DNA of 5,587 nt, taken from the NCBI GenBank assembly GCA_012965065.1, contig DTSX01000115.1:1-5587 (forward strand), given 5' to 3'. Shown in pieces: positions 1-5,587 of this stretch. The position numbers and the translations under genes are program-made. How positions within the stretch are numbered: the stretch's first letter is position 1; the number at the start of each line of letters is the position of its first letter. A model generated the notes under the pieces. That model made no database searches. It had not been told where the DNA came from and saw only the letters and a list, made by a program, of their open reading frames with translations. The stretch is from Gammaproteobacteria bacterium (GTDB lineage: Bacteria; Pseudomonadota; Gammaproteobacteria; Steroidobacterales; UBA11654).

Positions 1-113
1 TAACTGATGAAGATCCGTTGACTGATAATGGAGGCCAGAATTACGATGCCTACACCGGTCTCTATGACAACAGAGGAAAAATAACTTACCTTAAGTGGAA
101 ACTGGACATCTAA
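1..113 (+). CDS. TonB-dependent receptor, C-terminal end only (5' part outside window)
   Basis: The reading frame open from position 3 gives 36 residues before TAA at 111-113. It begins TDEDPLTDNGG and ends YLKWKLDI. A Thr-Asp-Glu-x-Pro motif followed by a Tyr-rich, Gly-containing stretch and a short amphipathic strand is how the last beta-strand region of TonB-dependent outer-membrane receptors usually looks. The receptor starting at 2937 carries the same TDExP and LY motifs near its own end, which supports the call. The function would be TonB-energised uptake of a ligand through a 22-strand barrel. The plug, the signal peptide and most of the barrel lie upstream of the window, so the substrate cannot be inferred. 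The gene is cut by the window edge and shows no sign of being broken. A rho-independent terminator follows 25 bases after the stop. Confidence 0.72.
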   Translation, partial: TDEDPLTDNGGQNYDAYTGLYDNRGKITYLKWKLDI

Positions 114-138
114 GAGAAGTTAAACTTTCCGAAAGAAT

Positions 139-165
139 AAAAAGGGCGGTTTTACCGCCCTTTTT
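139..165. terminator. Bidirectional rho-independent terminator
   Basis: A perfect 7-bp GC-rich stem (GGGCGGT at 144-150, ACCGCCC at 154-160) encloses a 3-base TTT loop. It is flanked by five A's (139-143) and eight T's (161-168), so the stem can extend to 12 bp. In the + direction it ends the receptor transcript with a U-run. In the - direction the A-run becomes a U-run and ends the alkyltransferase transcript. The alkyltransferase stop codon (169-167) lies inside the + strand T-run, so one compact element serves two convergent genes. Confidence 0.93.
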
Positions 166-166
166 T

Positions 167-757
167 TTATCCAGTCATTTGTGCTGTCTTCATCCTCTCC
201 CATTGGAGCATATCGGATTTGATTTGTTTTCTCTGATCCAGACTAAGCGTATGCTTTGCCATCGAATAATTGCCCAACTCTCCCGATGTATGAATGACTC
301 GGTGACAAGGTATCAGGAAAGCAATTGGGTTGGATGCTAACGCTTGCCCAACCGCCCTGGGTGAGGCGCAATTGATATTGTTGCCAAGCTGCTTGTAGGA
401 AATTGTTTCCCCAAAAGGGATACGGCAAGTTTGCTGCCATACCAAGGCTTGGAAAGGAGTGGCAAGAATATGAGCATTGAAAGGCGGGTACAGGGGTCGA
501 AAATAAAGATTTAGGTATTCAACCGCTTGGTCGTTGTTGGTTACACATTCTGTTACAGAGAAAAGCTTTTTCAGTTCTCTGATATGCCTTTCTCGATCGT
601 CTATCACCATATTTGAATAGACCAAACCCAAGTTGTCCCAAGCCAAGCACCAGGTGCCGAAGGGTGAATCACCGATTCCAAAATACACGGTCATCGACTC
701 TGAGTGATCCACGGGTGTTAACTCGAAGTCAGAAGTTAAAAGATAATGTTGTTTCAC
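167..757 (-). CDS. ogt: Methylated-DNA--protein-cysteine (O6-alkylguanine) methyltransferase
   Basis: This suicide DNA-repair enzyme moves methyl or alkyl groups from O6-alkylguanine (and O4-alkylthymine) in DNA to its own cysteine. The 196 residues include an N-terminal domain of the Ada/Ogt kind (about 22-95) and the DNA-binding catalytic domain (about 99-185). Seen directly: IPCHRVI with acceptor Cys151; SPRAVG with Arg134, the 'arginine finger' position; Asn143 eight residues before the cysteine; ISYKQL with Tyr121; and GNYS with Tyr164. Spacings to the cysteine match human MGMT (Arg128, Asn137, Cys145, Tyr158). After Tyr164 the usual Gly-Gly or Trp-Gly and the Lys/Leu-Leu/Glu pattern are missing (SMAKHTLSLDQ). 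The start used is GTG at 757-755; an in-frame TAG five codons upstream rules out a longer protein. No clear Shine-Dalgarno is seen, and Met22 is a possible alternative start. It is monocistronic, divergent from the DUF192 gene, and ends in the shared terminator. Confidence 0.93.
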   Translation of the reverse strand: MKQHYLLTSDFELTPVDHSESMTVYFGIGDSPFGTWCLAWDNLGLVYSNMVIDDRERHIRELKKLFSVTECVTNNDQAVEYLNLYFRPLYPPFNAHILATPFQALVWQQTCRIPFGETISYKQLGNNINCASPRAVGQALASNPIAFLIPCHRVIHTSGELGNYSMAKHTLSLDQRKQIKSDMLQWERMKTAQMTG

Positions 758-828
758 TGATTTTTTTTGCTACTGAATCCTTTAGCTAGGCTACTACAAA
801 GTTCAAATTACGTTTAAGATATTTACCT
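758..828. promoter_or_regulatory. Divergent intergenic spacer between ogt and DUF192 gene
   Basis: These 71 bases separate two genes transcribed away from each other, so promoters for both must lie here or reach into the coding ends. Only weak matches are visible. On the + strand TAAGAT (815-820) could be a -10 box without a convincing -35. On the - strand TTGAAC (revcomp of 801-806) could be a -35 with a poor AT-rich -10 about 16 bases on. Neither gene has a clear ribosome binding site in it. The inference rests on gene orientation more than on motifs. Confidence 0.35.
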
Positions 829-1323
829 ATGTGGTTTGATATTCCAATGAAATACCTCCCCAGTGCATCTACGATCTCTCTGGTGTTGATCTGCTTATCC
901 CCTGTGCAAGCAGAAAATTCTGTTCCCGAACAATTGGTGGGTTGGAAGCAAGAGCTGATAGAAATTGAAAAAGTCCGGGGTGAGGATGTCGTCATCAATG
1001 CCTACATTGCAGATACCCCTGCAAAAAGAGCACAAGGACTCATGCATGTAACTGACTTACCCGAAAACGCAGGGATGTTGTTTGTCTTTAGCCAGCCAAG
1101 ACAGGTATCAATGTGGATGAAGAACACCGTCATCAGTCTTGACATCTTATTTTTAAACCCTAACGGTAGGATTGTTAAGATTCACAAGAATGCGAAGCCT
1201 CTGTCTTTGGCTAGCATTCCATCGCATGCCAAGGTCAAGTGGGTGCTTGAACTAAACGCAGGCGTTGCAGCAAAGCTGGATTTACAACCAGGTTACAGAT
1301 TAGTCCAAGGTAAAACCGATTAA
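829..1323 (+). CDS. DUF192 (UPF0127) family exported protein
   Basis: The protein has 164 residues with the full DUF192 signature: GLM (70-72), GMLF (82-85), MWMKNT (95-100), a Leu-Asp pair at 104-105, and VLELNAG (139-145). The family is a small beta-rich fold of unknown biochemical role, commonly exported. Residues 7-28 look like a Sec signal peptide, with Lys8, a hydrophobic run SLVLICL, and a likely cut after Val-Gln-Ala28, so the mature protein probably acts in the periplasm. The first ATG (829) puts WFDIP ahead of the signal; Met7 (ATG at 847) would give a more typical 22-residue signal peptide and may be the true start. Neither start has a clear Shine-Dalgarno, and an in-frame TAG at 787-789 blocks extension. 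Its stop overlaps the stop of the convergent peptidase gene. No neighbour points to a specific function. Confidence 0.92.
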   Translation: MWFDIPMKYLPSASTISLVLICLSPVQAENSVPEQLVGWKQELIEIEKVRGEDVVINAYIADTPAKRAQGLMHVTDLPENAGMLFVFSQPRQVSMWMKNTVISLDILFLNPNGRIVKIHKNAKPLSLASIPSHAKVKWVLELNAGVAAKLDLQPGYRLVQGKTD

Positions 1324-2012
1324 AGTGGACCTTTTCTAAGAATGGTCCACCATCTTGCCACGTTAATCAAACTCATTAAAGATGCGGCCACGTAGGTGCA
1401 AGCCGCAGCGGTCAACAGACGTCTGGCATAAACCTCGTCGCCTTCTTTGAGAATATTGCCTTCCTCCAGCATGGGCAAAGCACGGCCAAAGCTTGCATTC
1501 AACTCGGTCGGCAAGGTAATCAGATGAACCACAGCGCCTAGGCCCAGGGTCAACAAGCCACCCAAAAACATCAACAATCCAGGCCCTGGGACTCTGGTTA
1601 TCAAGGCAATGAATGGCGCCGTCATTAAAATGAGAGCTCCAAAGCGTTCTGCAGGTGCCATGGTTTTGACAAGAAGCGTGCGTAATTTGAAAGGGCCATA
1701 ACCGATTGCATGTTGATGTGCATGGCCCACTTCATGGGCTGCAATGGTAATGGCTGTCAATGACTTGGAGTCGTGTTTGTCCGCGGTTAAGCGAACAGCC
1801 CTAGCAATGGGGTCGTAATGATCCCCTAGCTCTGTTGGTTCAATTTTAATGTCTTGCAGATTGAGGGCGGTCAAGAGCTTGCTTGCGAACACAGCACCGG
1901 TAAATGGGTAACGGTCGTCGGGCTGGCTGTATTTTTTCATGGTCCCCTTTACCCACAAGCTAGGTCCGATCAGAACAACCAGAACAATGGCAACTATAAT
2001 CAAGTAAGACAT
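1320..2012 (-). CDS. Membrane zinc metallopeptidase, YugP type (Zn_peptidase_2)
   Basis: This 230-residue protein matches the YugP-like neutral zinc metallopeptidase family over its whole length, so it appears complete. The zinc site is HEVGH at 93-97 (two His ligands, Glu94 as catalytic base), followed by AHQ. TLPTELNAS (166-174) is the second conserved block, and its Glu170 is the likely third ligand (inferred). HYDP at 65-68 and AAACTYVAASL at 202-212 are further family hallmarks. Hydrophobic segments at about 3-20, 125-141, 145-166 and 201-217 make it an inner-membrane protein, with the HExxH region between the first two. Its substrates are not established. The ATG at 2012 is right because it begins the first membrane segment, although the leader (2013-2043) is almost pure A/T with no Shine-Dalgarno. 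It lies 31 bases after the upstream - strand gene, so they are probably co-transcribed. Confidence 0.93.
   Translation of the reverse strand: MSYLIIVAIVLVVLIGPSLWVKGTMKKYSQPDDRYPFTGAVFASKLLTALNLQDIKIEPTELGDHYDPIARAVRLTADKHDSKSLTAITIAAHEVGHAHQHAIGYGPFKLRTLLVKTMAPAERFGALILMTAPFIALITRVPGPGLLMFLGGLLTLGLGAVVHLITLPTELNASFGRALPMLEEGNILKEGDEVYARRLLTAAACTYVAASLMSLINVARWWTILRKGPL
1325..1350. repeat. Inverted repeat over the convergent gene ends
   Basis: GTGGACC (1325-1331) and GGTCCAC (1344-1350) form a perfect 7-bp inverted repeat with a 12-base spacer, inside the last codons of the peptidase gene and just after the DUF192 stop. As RNA it would fold as a hairpin on either strand. It has no proper U-run: only TTT follows in the - direction and nothing in the + direction. 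At best it is a weak terminator or 3'-end stabiliser for these two convergent genes, which otherwise have no terminator between them. Confidence 0.4.
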
Positions 2013-2043
2013 TTACATTTATAAATCTATGATCAAAATTTAT

Positions 2044-2601
2044 TTACTGTGTTCTTCTCACTTTTATACTTGAATTAACACCTTCTACATTGAGCGTGTA
2101 AGTGCCAAAAAAACTTTTTTTAATGGTCACTGTGGGATTGTTTATTCGCACGATTAGAAGGCCTTTGCTCGATTGTTGCCATACCTGGCCATTCTCCAAC
2201 TGAAATTTCGTATAGCCTGACCAACCTTTGAATTCGCCAAGGATTCTACTGGTAATTTGGTCGGGCTCCTCATCGACTTGAGCAATTGTTTCATTGCCAA
2301 ATTGATCTATCTTCTGAGACAAAACTTCTGTGTTCTCATCGGCCACTGATTCTTTACGGACTTCTTGCGTTGCTTGATTCTTATTTCTACGCAATCTAAA
2401 TTTCTTGCGAGTAGTTTGTGCAGATTGTGTGACGACAGGTTCTTGAGTCAATCTGTCGTAACATTGCAAGCGAATGAGGGAAACTTGGGTTTTAGAACAT
2501 TCTTCTAATTTTTCCTCCAGTGTTTGAGCATGGATTGGTCCACCAATGCAACAGAAAATCACAAAAAAAACAAAGTGTGAAAAAAATTTAGTCTTCGTCA
2601 T
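2044..2601 (-). CDS. Exported two-part protein of unknown function (Cys-motif plus basic linker plus C-terminal beta domain)
   Basis: I cannot assign a function to this 185-residue protein. Residues 1-25 are a Sec signal peptide (basic MTKTK, hydrophobic core, Ile-His-Ala, cut before Gln26). Mature residues 28-51 form a short helix-like unit with Cys35 and Cys47 (LRLQCYDRL-type motif), similar to the 'CYD' motif in several exported proteins such as VasI of type VI secretion; the two cysteines could form a disulfide. Residues 62-115 are a charged, low-complexity linker with a strongly basic patch (KKFRLRRNK, 66-74). Residues 117-183 form a compact C-terminal domain: SRILGEFKGWSG, LENGQVWQQ (135-143), then alternating beta-strands ending IKVRR. 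No type VI genes are near, so that role is not claimed. The start is supported by AAGGA nine bases upstream and a promoter candidate. It is probably the first gene of a two-gene operon with the zinc peptidase. Confidence 0.85.
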   Translation of the reverse strand: MTKTKFFSHFVFFVIFCCIGGPIHAQTLEEKLEECSKTQVSLIRLQCYDRLTQEPVVTQSAQTTRKKFRLRRNKNQATQEVRKESVADENTEVLSQKIDQFGNETIAQVDEEPDQITSRILGEFKGWSGYTKFQLENGQVWQQSSKGLLIVRINNPTVTIKKSFFGTYTLNVEGVNSSIKVRRTQ

Positions 2602-2610
2602 GTAAACAAT

Positions 2611-2615
2611 TCCTT
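2611..2615 (-). promoter_or_regulatory. Ribosome binding site of the exported two-part protein
   Basis: On the - strand this reads AAGGA, with nine bases between it and the ATG at 2601-2599. It is the only clear Shine-Dalgarno among the three - strand genes and fixes that start. Confidence 0.75.
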
Positions 2616-2636
2616 AACCGAAAAGATTGTGCCTGT

Positions 2637-2666
2637 ATGATACTCCGACTGCAGACGAGATCACAA
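2637..2666 (-). promoter_or_regulatory. Candidate sigma70-type promoter for the 2601-1320 operon
   Basis: Read on the - strand, TTGTGA (2666-2661) is a -35 candidate and TATCAT (2642-2637) a -10 candidate, with an 18-base spacer. Transcription would start near 2630, giving a leader of about 30 bases that contains the AAGGA ribosome site. The match and placement are good, but it is a motif call only. Confidence 0.5.
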
Positions 2667-2719
2667 CACAGAATAGGGGCTTGCATTAGACTTAATTGGG
2701 ATATAAAGGGATGAATTGT

Positions 2720-2737
2720 TGTTGTTATAATACAACA
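2720..2737 (+). promoter_or_regulatory. Extended -10 promoter box inside an 18-base palindrome (candidate operator)
   Basis: TATAAT at 2726-2731 is a perfect -10 hexamer, preceded by TG plus one base (TGT, 2723-2725), the extended -10 element that can work without a -35. No good -35 lies 16-18 bases upstream. The box is the exact centre of a palindrome with 6-base arms, TGTTGT (2720-2725) and ACAACA (2732-2737). A dimeric repressor bound there would block RNA polymerase. Transcription would start near 2738. The motif is seen directly; its use by the receptor gene is inferred. Confidence 0.5.
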
Positions 2738-2921
2738 TTCTACTTCAATCCATTTAAATCCAGCCAATTTCGAAAGATTTGACTGATTTTGTTGTCAATA
2801 TTTAGCTTGCTTAAGTCATACAATTCCATGAAAATGAATTTAGTTTATGGAGAAAGGCTCTGCTGTACATGCATAGTGGGCGTTGGGTCTGACTCAGTTT
2901 AGTTTAATAACTCTGAAAATC

Positions 2922-2928
2922 AGGGGGA
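2922..2928 (+). promoter_or_regulatory. Ribosome binding site of the TonB-dependent receptor
   Basis: The sequence AGGGGGA lies eight bases before the ATG at 2937, the right distance for a strong purine-rich Shine-Dalgarno. It supports that start together with the signal peptide that begins there. Confidence 0.75.
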
Positions 2929-2936
2929 AAATAATA

Positions 2937-5587
2937 ATGAAAATAAAGCTATTTGGAAAAGCTTTCAGTGCCTTTGTCGCTTGTGGAGTCGCAGCTGCTT
3001 TGTTTGCAGTTCCTGCATGGTCCCAAGACGAAGACGAAGATGCTGCAGAGCTTGGAACGATTGAAGTAACTGGTTCTCGATTGAAACAAACCGATGTTGA
3101 GACCGCGAGCCCCGTTACCATTATATCGCGAGAGCAAATTGAATTGTCAGGTTTCGCAACGGTTGCGGAAGTGTTGCAAACAACACCTTACAACTCATTC
3201 GGATCCTTTAAGGAAACTTCCGGGTATGCCAACGGACAAGCAGTTGTTAATAACATTTCATTGCGTGGCTTGGGTTCTGCAAGAACTTTGGTATTGATAG
3301 ACGGGCGAAGAATTGCTTCAACCGGTTCATCTGGAGGAAGTGCTCAAAACTTGAACCAGATACCTACATCAATAGTTGAACGAGTTGAAATCCTACGCGA
3401 TGGTGCATCAGCTATTTACGGTTCTGACGCAATTGCAGGTGTTATCAACATCATAACCCGTAAGGATTTTGACGGCATGGAGTTCTCTTTGACTTCTGGA
3501 AGGCCTCAAGCAGGTGCGGAATACATCAGAGCAAATCTCACCGGTGGTATTTCAAACTCCAGAGGCAACATGTATTACACCGTCCAGCATTACGGTCGAA
3601 ACCCACAATATTACCGCGACATCGAGTATGCGGCTCATGCCTACAACTACGATTACTTTAGTTCCTTTGGCTACCCAGGATCTGCCTATGTATACGGTAA
3701 TAACCTGGGTCTTGGTGGTTATGTTGTTGATCCAAGATGTCCTGAAAAACCAGTTGGTGGAGCAGGAGATGATGGAACAAACAGCGATCCTGCCTTTCCT
3801 AATTCTTATAGATGGGCGGGTGCTGAAGGTGGAAGTTCATATGGTAGATGCGGCTATGACTTTGCCCAGGACATCATGTCAATACCGCGTGTGAAACGGA
3901 ATGCACTCTTGTTGAAATCAACTATGGAGGTAACACCCGATGTGGATGCTCACGCAGTACTGATGATTTCTCAAAACGATTCTGATTCCAGGTTTGCAGG
4001 TACGCCGATCACCTCACCCTACCCAACTATGTATTCAGACAACCCACACCATCCGCTAAAAGCTTATGGTATCGACTGCGATGACCCTACTATCGATTGT
4101 GGTACAGCCATTTTGCTTGCCCGTTCTGTCCCTAATGGAACACGTGACAACAATGTTATTGAAAACATTCAAGATATAAGACTTGGTCTTAGTGGAGTGT
4201 TGGACATGGCTGGTGGTTTGGATTGGGAAGTAAATGTTCAAGTTGTCAACAACGACATCGACAACATGACGCAAAATCTTGTTAACAAGTCGCTGTTACA
4301 AGCAGATTTAGATGCTGGTGTTCTTGACTTGTGGAATGTCAGCGGAACCGGCTTGGACGCCATTCAAGCTAGAATGCAAGGCTTCAATCACACTAAGCTT
4401 TACCAAGCAGACCTAAAACGCAGTCAAGCTGACTTTGTGGCAAGACTTGATATTGGTGAATTGGCCGGTGGGCCTGTTGGCTTGGTTGTTGGTGCCGAGT
4501 ATGCGCATCTGTCCTTTAGCCAAATAAATGACCCTGCATCCAATGCACTGATTATTGCTGGTACAGCAGGTGGTGACAACATCGGTGCTGAGAGAAGCCA
4601 AAAAACTGCTTTCTTTGAAGTTGGTTTACCCGTCATGGAAAACTTGGATCTCAGTGTCGCAGGTCGTTACGACGACTACAGTACTTCTGGCATTGGCAGC
4701 AACTTCTCACCGCAAATCACACTTGCCTACAGACCTATAGACTGGGTCTTAGTCAGAGGAACCTATGGTGAAGGATTCCGTGTAGCTGCAATGGATGAGC
4801 TGTTCGGCAATATGTCCGAAAGTTTCCCAAGCGGTATAGATCTCGTGGGTTGTCAGACTGGTGCAGCTGTTTGTACAGCAACTCAATATCGTGCACTTTA
4901 CGGCGGTAACCCCAATCTGGCACCAGAGCAGTCGGAGCACTGGACCCTGGGTGTAGTACTTGCCCCACTTCCAGGCTTGACCCTCCAGGTAGGATTGTGG
5001 CATACCGAGTATGACAACTTGATTTCCACATCAAGTATTAATCGTGAGTTCGCAGCTGAAGCAGCTGGCCTTGTCAACTACGTTTACCGTTTTGGACCCG
5101 GTGAGCCAGGCGCGGCAGGAACCGTCGACTACATTTCTCTGCAATACAACAACTTTGAGGGTGTTGAGGCAGAAGGTTTGGACTTTGATTTGACTTACAT
5201 CCTTGACACTGAAAAAGCCGGTCGCTTTGACATGGGTATCAGTGCAGCGAAATACACCAAGTACATTGTGCAAGCTTATCCTGAAAGCCCCAAAGATGAG
5301 TATCAGGGCGAGCTAGGATTGCCAGATCTTCGCATTAACCCCCACGTTTATTGGGGTAAAGGCGACTGGAATGCTGCAATAACTGGTTATTACCTGTCAG
5401 GTCAGGACGAGGATTACGGCGATTCTAATTACGCTGTAGGCAGCCACATGGAGTGGAACTTACAAGTTGGATATCAACTCCCTTGGGATGCCTCAATCAC
5501 AATCGGTGCTCTTAATATTACTGATGAGCAACCTGAACAAAACTCTGACTGGTACGGTTGGGAGCCTTTTGATTTCACTCTTTATGA
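2937..5587 (+). CDS. TonB-dependent outer-membrane receptor (3' end outside window)
   Basis: The frame is open for 883 codons from ATG 2937 to the window edge with no stop. Residues 1-29 are a Sec signal peptide (MKIK, hydrophobic core, Pro-Ala-Trp-Ser before Gln30). An acidic stretch DEDED (31-35) and a TonB-box-like segment around GTIEVTGSRL (40-49) follow. The plug spans about 55-176: SPVTIISREQI, ISLRGLGSARTLVLIDGRR (107-125), and IPTSIVERVEILRDGASAIYG with SDAIAGVINIITR to 175. The rest is the beta-barrel, including GEGFRVAAMDELF (611-623) and NPNLAPEQSE (658-667), both usual receptor landmarks. The Arg-Ala-Pro-Ser common at the first is Arg-Val-Ala-Ala here. LNITDEQP (859-866) marks the final strands. 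The plug type belongs to the large receptor class of uncertain ligand (sugars, peptides or siderophores), so no substrate is claimed. Mature cysteines occur as three near pairs (268/305, 381/388, 639/646), probably loop disulfides. Confidence 0.95.
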   Translation, partial: MKIKLFGKAFSAFVACGVAAALFAVPAWSQDEDEDAAELGTIEVTGSRLKQTDVETASPVTIISREQIELSGFATVAEVLQTTPYNSFGSFKETSGYANGQAVVNNISLRGLGSARTLVLIDGRRIASTGSSGGSAQNLNQIPTSIVERVEILRDGASAIYGSDAIAGVINIITRKDFDGMEFSLTSGRPQAGAEYIRANLTGGISNSRGNMYYTVQHYGRNPQYYRDIEYAAHAYNYDYFSSFGYPGSAYVYGNNLGLGGYVVDPRCPEKPVGGAGDDGTNSDPAFPNSYRWAGAEGGSSYGRCGYDFAQDIMSIPRVKRNALLLKSTMEVTPDVDAHAVLMISQNDSDSRFAGTPITSPYPTMYSDNPHHPLKAYGIDCDDPTIDCGTAILLARSVPNGTRDNNVIENIQDIRLGLSGVLDMAGGLDWEVNVQVVNNDIDNMTQNLVNKSLLQADLDAGVLDLWNVSGTGLDAIQARMQGFNHTKLYQADLKRSQADFVARLDIGELAGGPVGLVVGAEYAHLSFSQINDPASNALIIAGTAGGDNIGAERSQKTAFFEVGLPVMENLDLSVAGRYDDYSTSGIGSNFSPQITLAYRPIDWVLVRGTYGEGFRVAAMDELFGNMSESFPSGIDLVGCQTGAAVCTATQYRALYGGNPNLAPEQSEHWTLGVVLAPLPGLTLQVGLWHTEYDNLISTSSINREFAAEAAGLVNYVYRFGPGEPGAAGTVDYISLQYNNFEGVEAEGLDFDLTYILDTEKAGRFDMGISAAKYTKYIVQAYPESPKDEYQGELGLPDLRINPHVYWGKGDWNAAITGYYLSGQDEDYGDSNYAVGSHMEWNLQVGYQLPWDASITIGALNITDEQPEQNSDWYGWEPFDFTLY

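Larger units (their letters stand above)
2602..2936. other. Non-coding divergent region between the - strand operon and the receptor gene
   Basis: These 335 bases hold no convincing gene. The left part carries the operon promoter candidate and its ribosome site. The middle (2720-2737) has the palindromic extended -10 box for the receptor. The right part would be a receptor leader of about 200 bases, long for a simple transcript. It contains only short ORFs of 23 to 24 codons, the best being 2828-2902, and ends in a strong ribosome site. I saw no clear riboswitch fold or intrinsic terminator by eye. Confidence 0.7.

Noticed and set aside
200..270. Frameshift in ogt as the cause of the odd C-terminus
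   Set aside because: The other two - strand frames after GNYS give either RWQSIRLVWIREN, which lacks the Gly and Lys pattern, or a stop within seven codons. Neither restores the family pattern, so the divergence is more likely real.
95..440. ORFs overlapping the terminator and ogt on either strand
   Set aside because: One runs through the terminator hairpin and antisense to ogt; the other is an alternate - strand frame of ogt. Neither resembles a protein family.
2044..2601. Type VI secretion component (VasI) based on the CYD-type motif
   Set aside because: Only the short cysteine motif is shared. The C-terminal domain differs, and no type VI genes are nearby.
2637..2714. Small + strand ORF of 25 codons in the divergent region
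   Set aside because: It has no ribosome site, its start overlaps the - strand -10 box, and its composition is not protein-like.
2711..2782. Small + strand ORF of 23 codons beginning MNCCCY
   Set aside because: The Cys run comes from the GTTGTTGTT repeat next to the -10 box. The start lies upstream of the expected transcription start, so it would not be in the transcript.
2779..2798. Inverted repeat TTGAC, 10-base spacer, GTCAA
   Set aside because: The arms are only five bases and AT-rich, and they do not extend outward. This is expected by chance in a 335-base region. It is only worth recalling if the same spacing recurs upstream of other genes.
3094..5273. Several 60-126 codon ORFs on both strands within the receptor gene
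   Set aside because: They are shadows of one long frame with a signal peptide, plug and barrel motifs. None has a ribosome site or recognisable domain.
1..5587. Defence, toxin-antitoxin, phage or mobile-element system
   Set aside because: There is no integrase, transposase, nuclease, small paired genes, terminal repeats or array. Every sizeable gene fits a housekeeping, envelope or uptake role.

Overview
The window looks like ordinary chromosome from a Gram-negative bacterium, most likely a gammaproteobacterium and plausibly an aquatic one. The basis is two TonB-dependent outer-membrane receptors, several Sec signal peptides, short intergenic gaps and moderately AT-rich DNA (judged by eye, not counted). 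No rRNA, tRNA, insertion sequence, CRISPR array, phage gene or plasmid gene is visible. The species cannot be fixed from this sequence alone.

Layout, left to right. Positions 1-113 hold the last 36 codons of a TonB-dependent receptor on the + strand. It ends at a strong hairpin terminator (139-165) that also serves the convergent gene. Positions 757-167 (- strand) encode an O6-alkylguanine-DNA alkyltransferase (ogt) with an intact Pro-Cys-His-Arg active site but a divergent C-terminal segment. A 71-base divergent spacer separates it from 829-1323 (+), an exported DUF192/UPF0127 protein. That gene meets 2012-1320 (-), a YugP-type membrane zinc metallopeptidase, tail to tail with overlapping stop codons. 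The peptidase lies 31 bases downstream of 2601-2044 (-), an exported small protein of unknown function, and the two probably form an operon read from a promoter near 2637-2666.

A 335-base non-coding region (2602-2936) follows. It carries promoter candidates in both directions, including an extended -10 box at the centre of an 18-base palindrome. From 2937 to the window end runs a second TonB-dependent receptor, 883 codons long and still open. By comparison with the tail of the first receptor it should lack only about 15 codons.

How the genes work together: the receptors import an unidentified ligand across the outer membrane using TonB energy. The exported and membrane proteins between them look like envelope functions, and the alkyltransferase is a stand-alone DNA repair gene. 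No shared pathway links the middle genes. I found no convincing evidence of a new multi-gene system. The points most worth a second look are the altered alkyltransferase C-terminus, the promoter palindrome ahead of the receptor, and the uncharacterised two-part exported protein.
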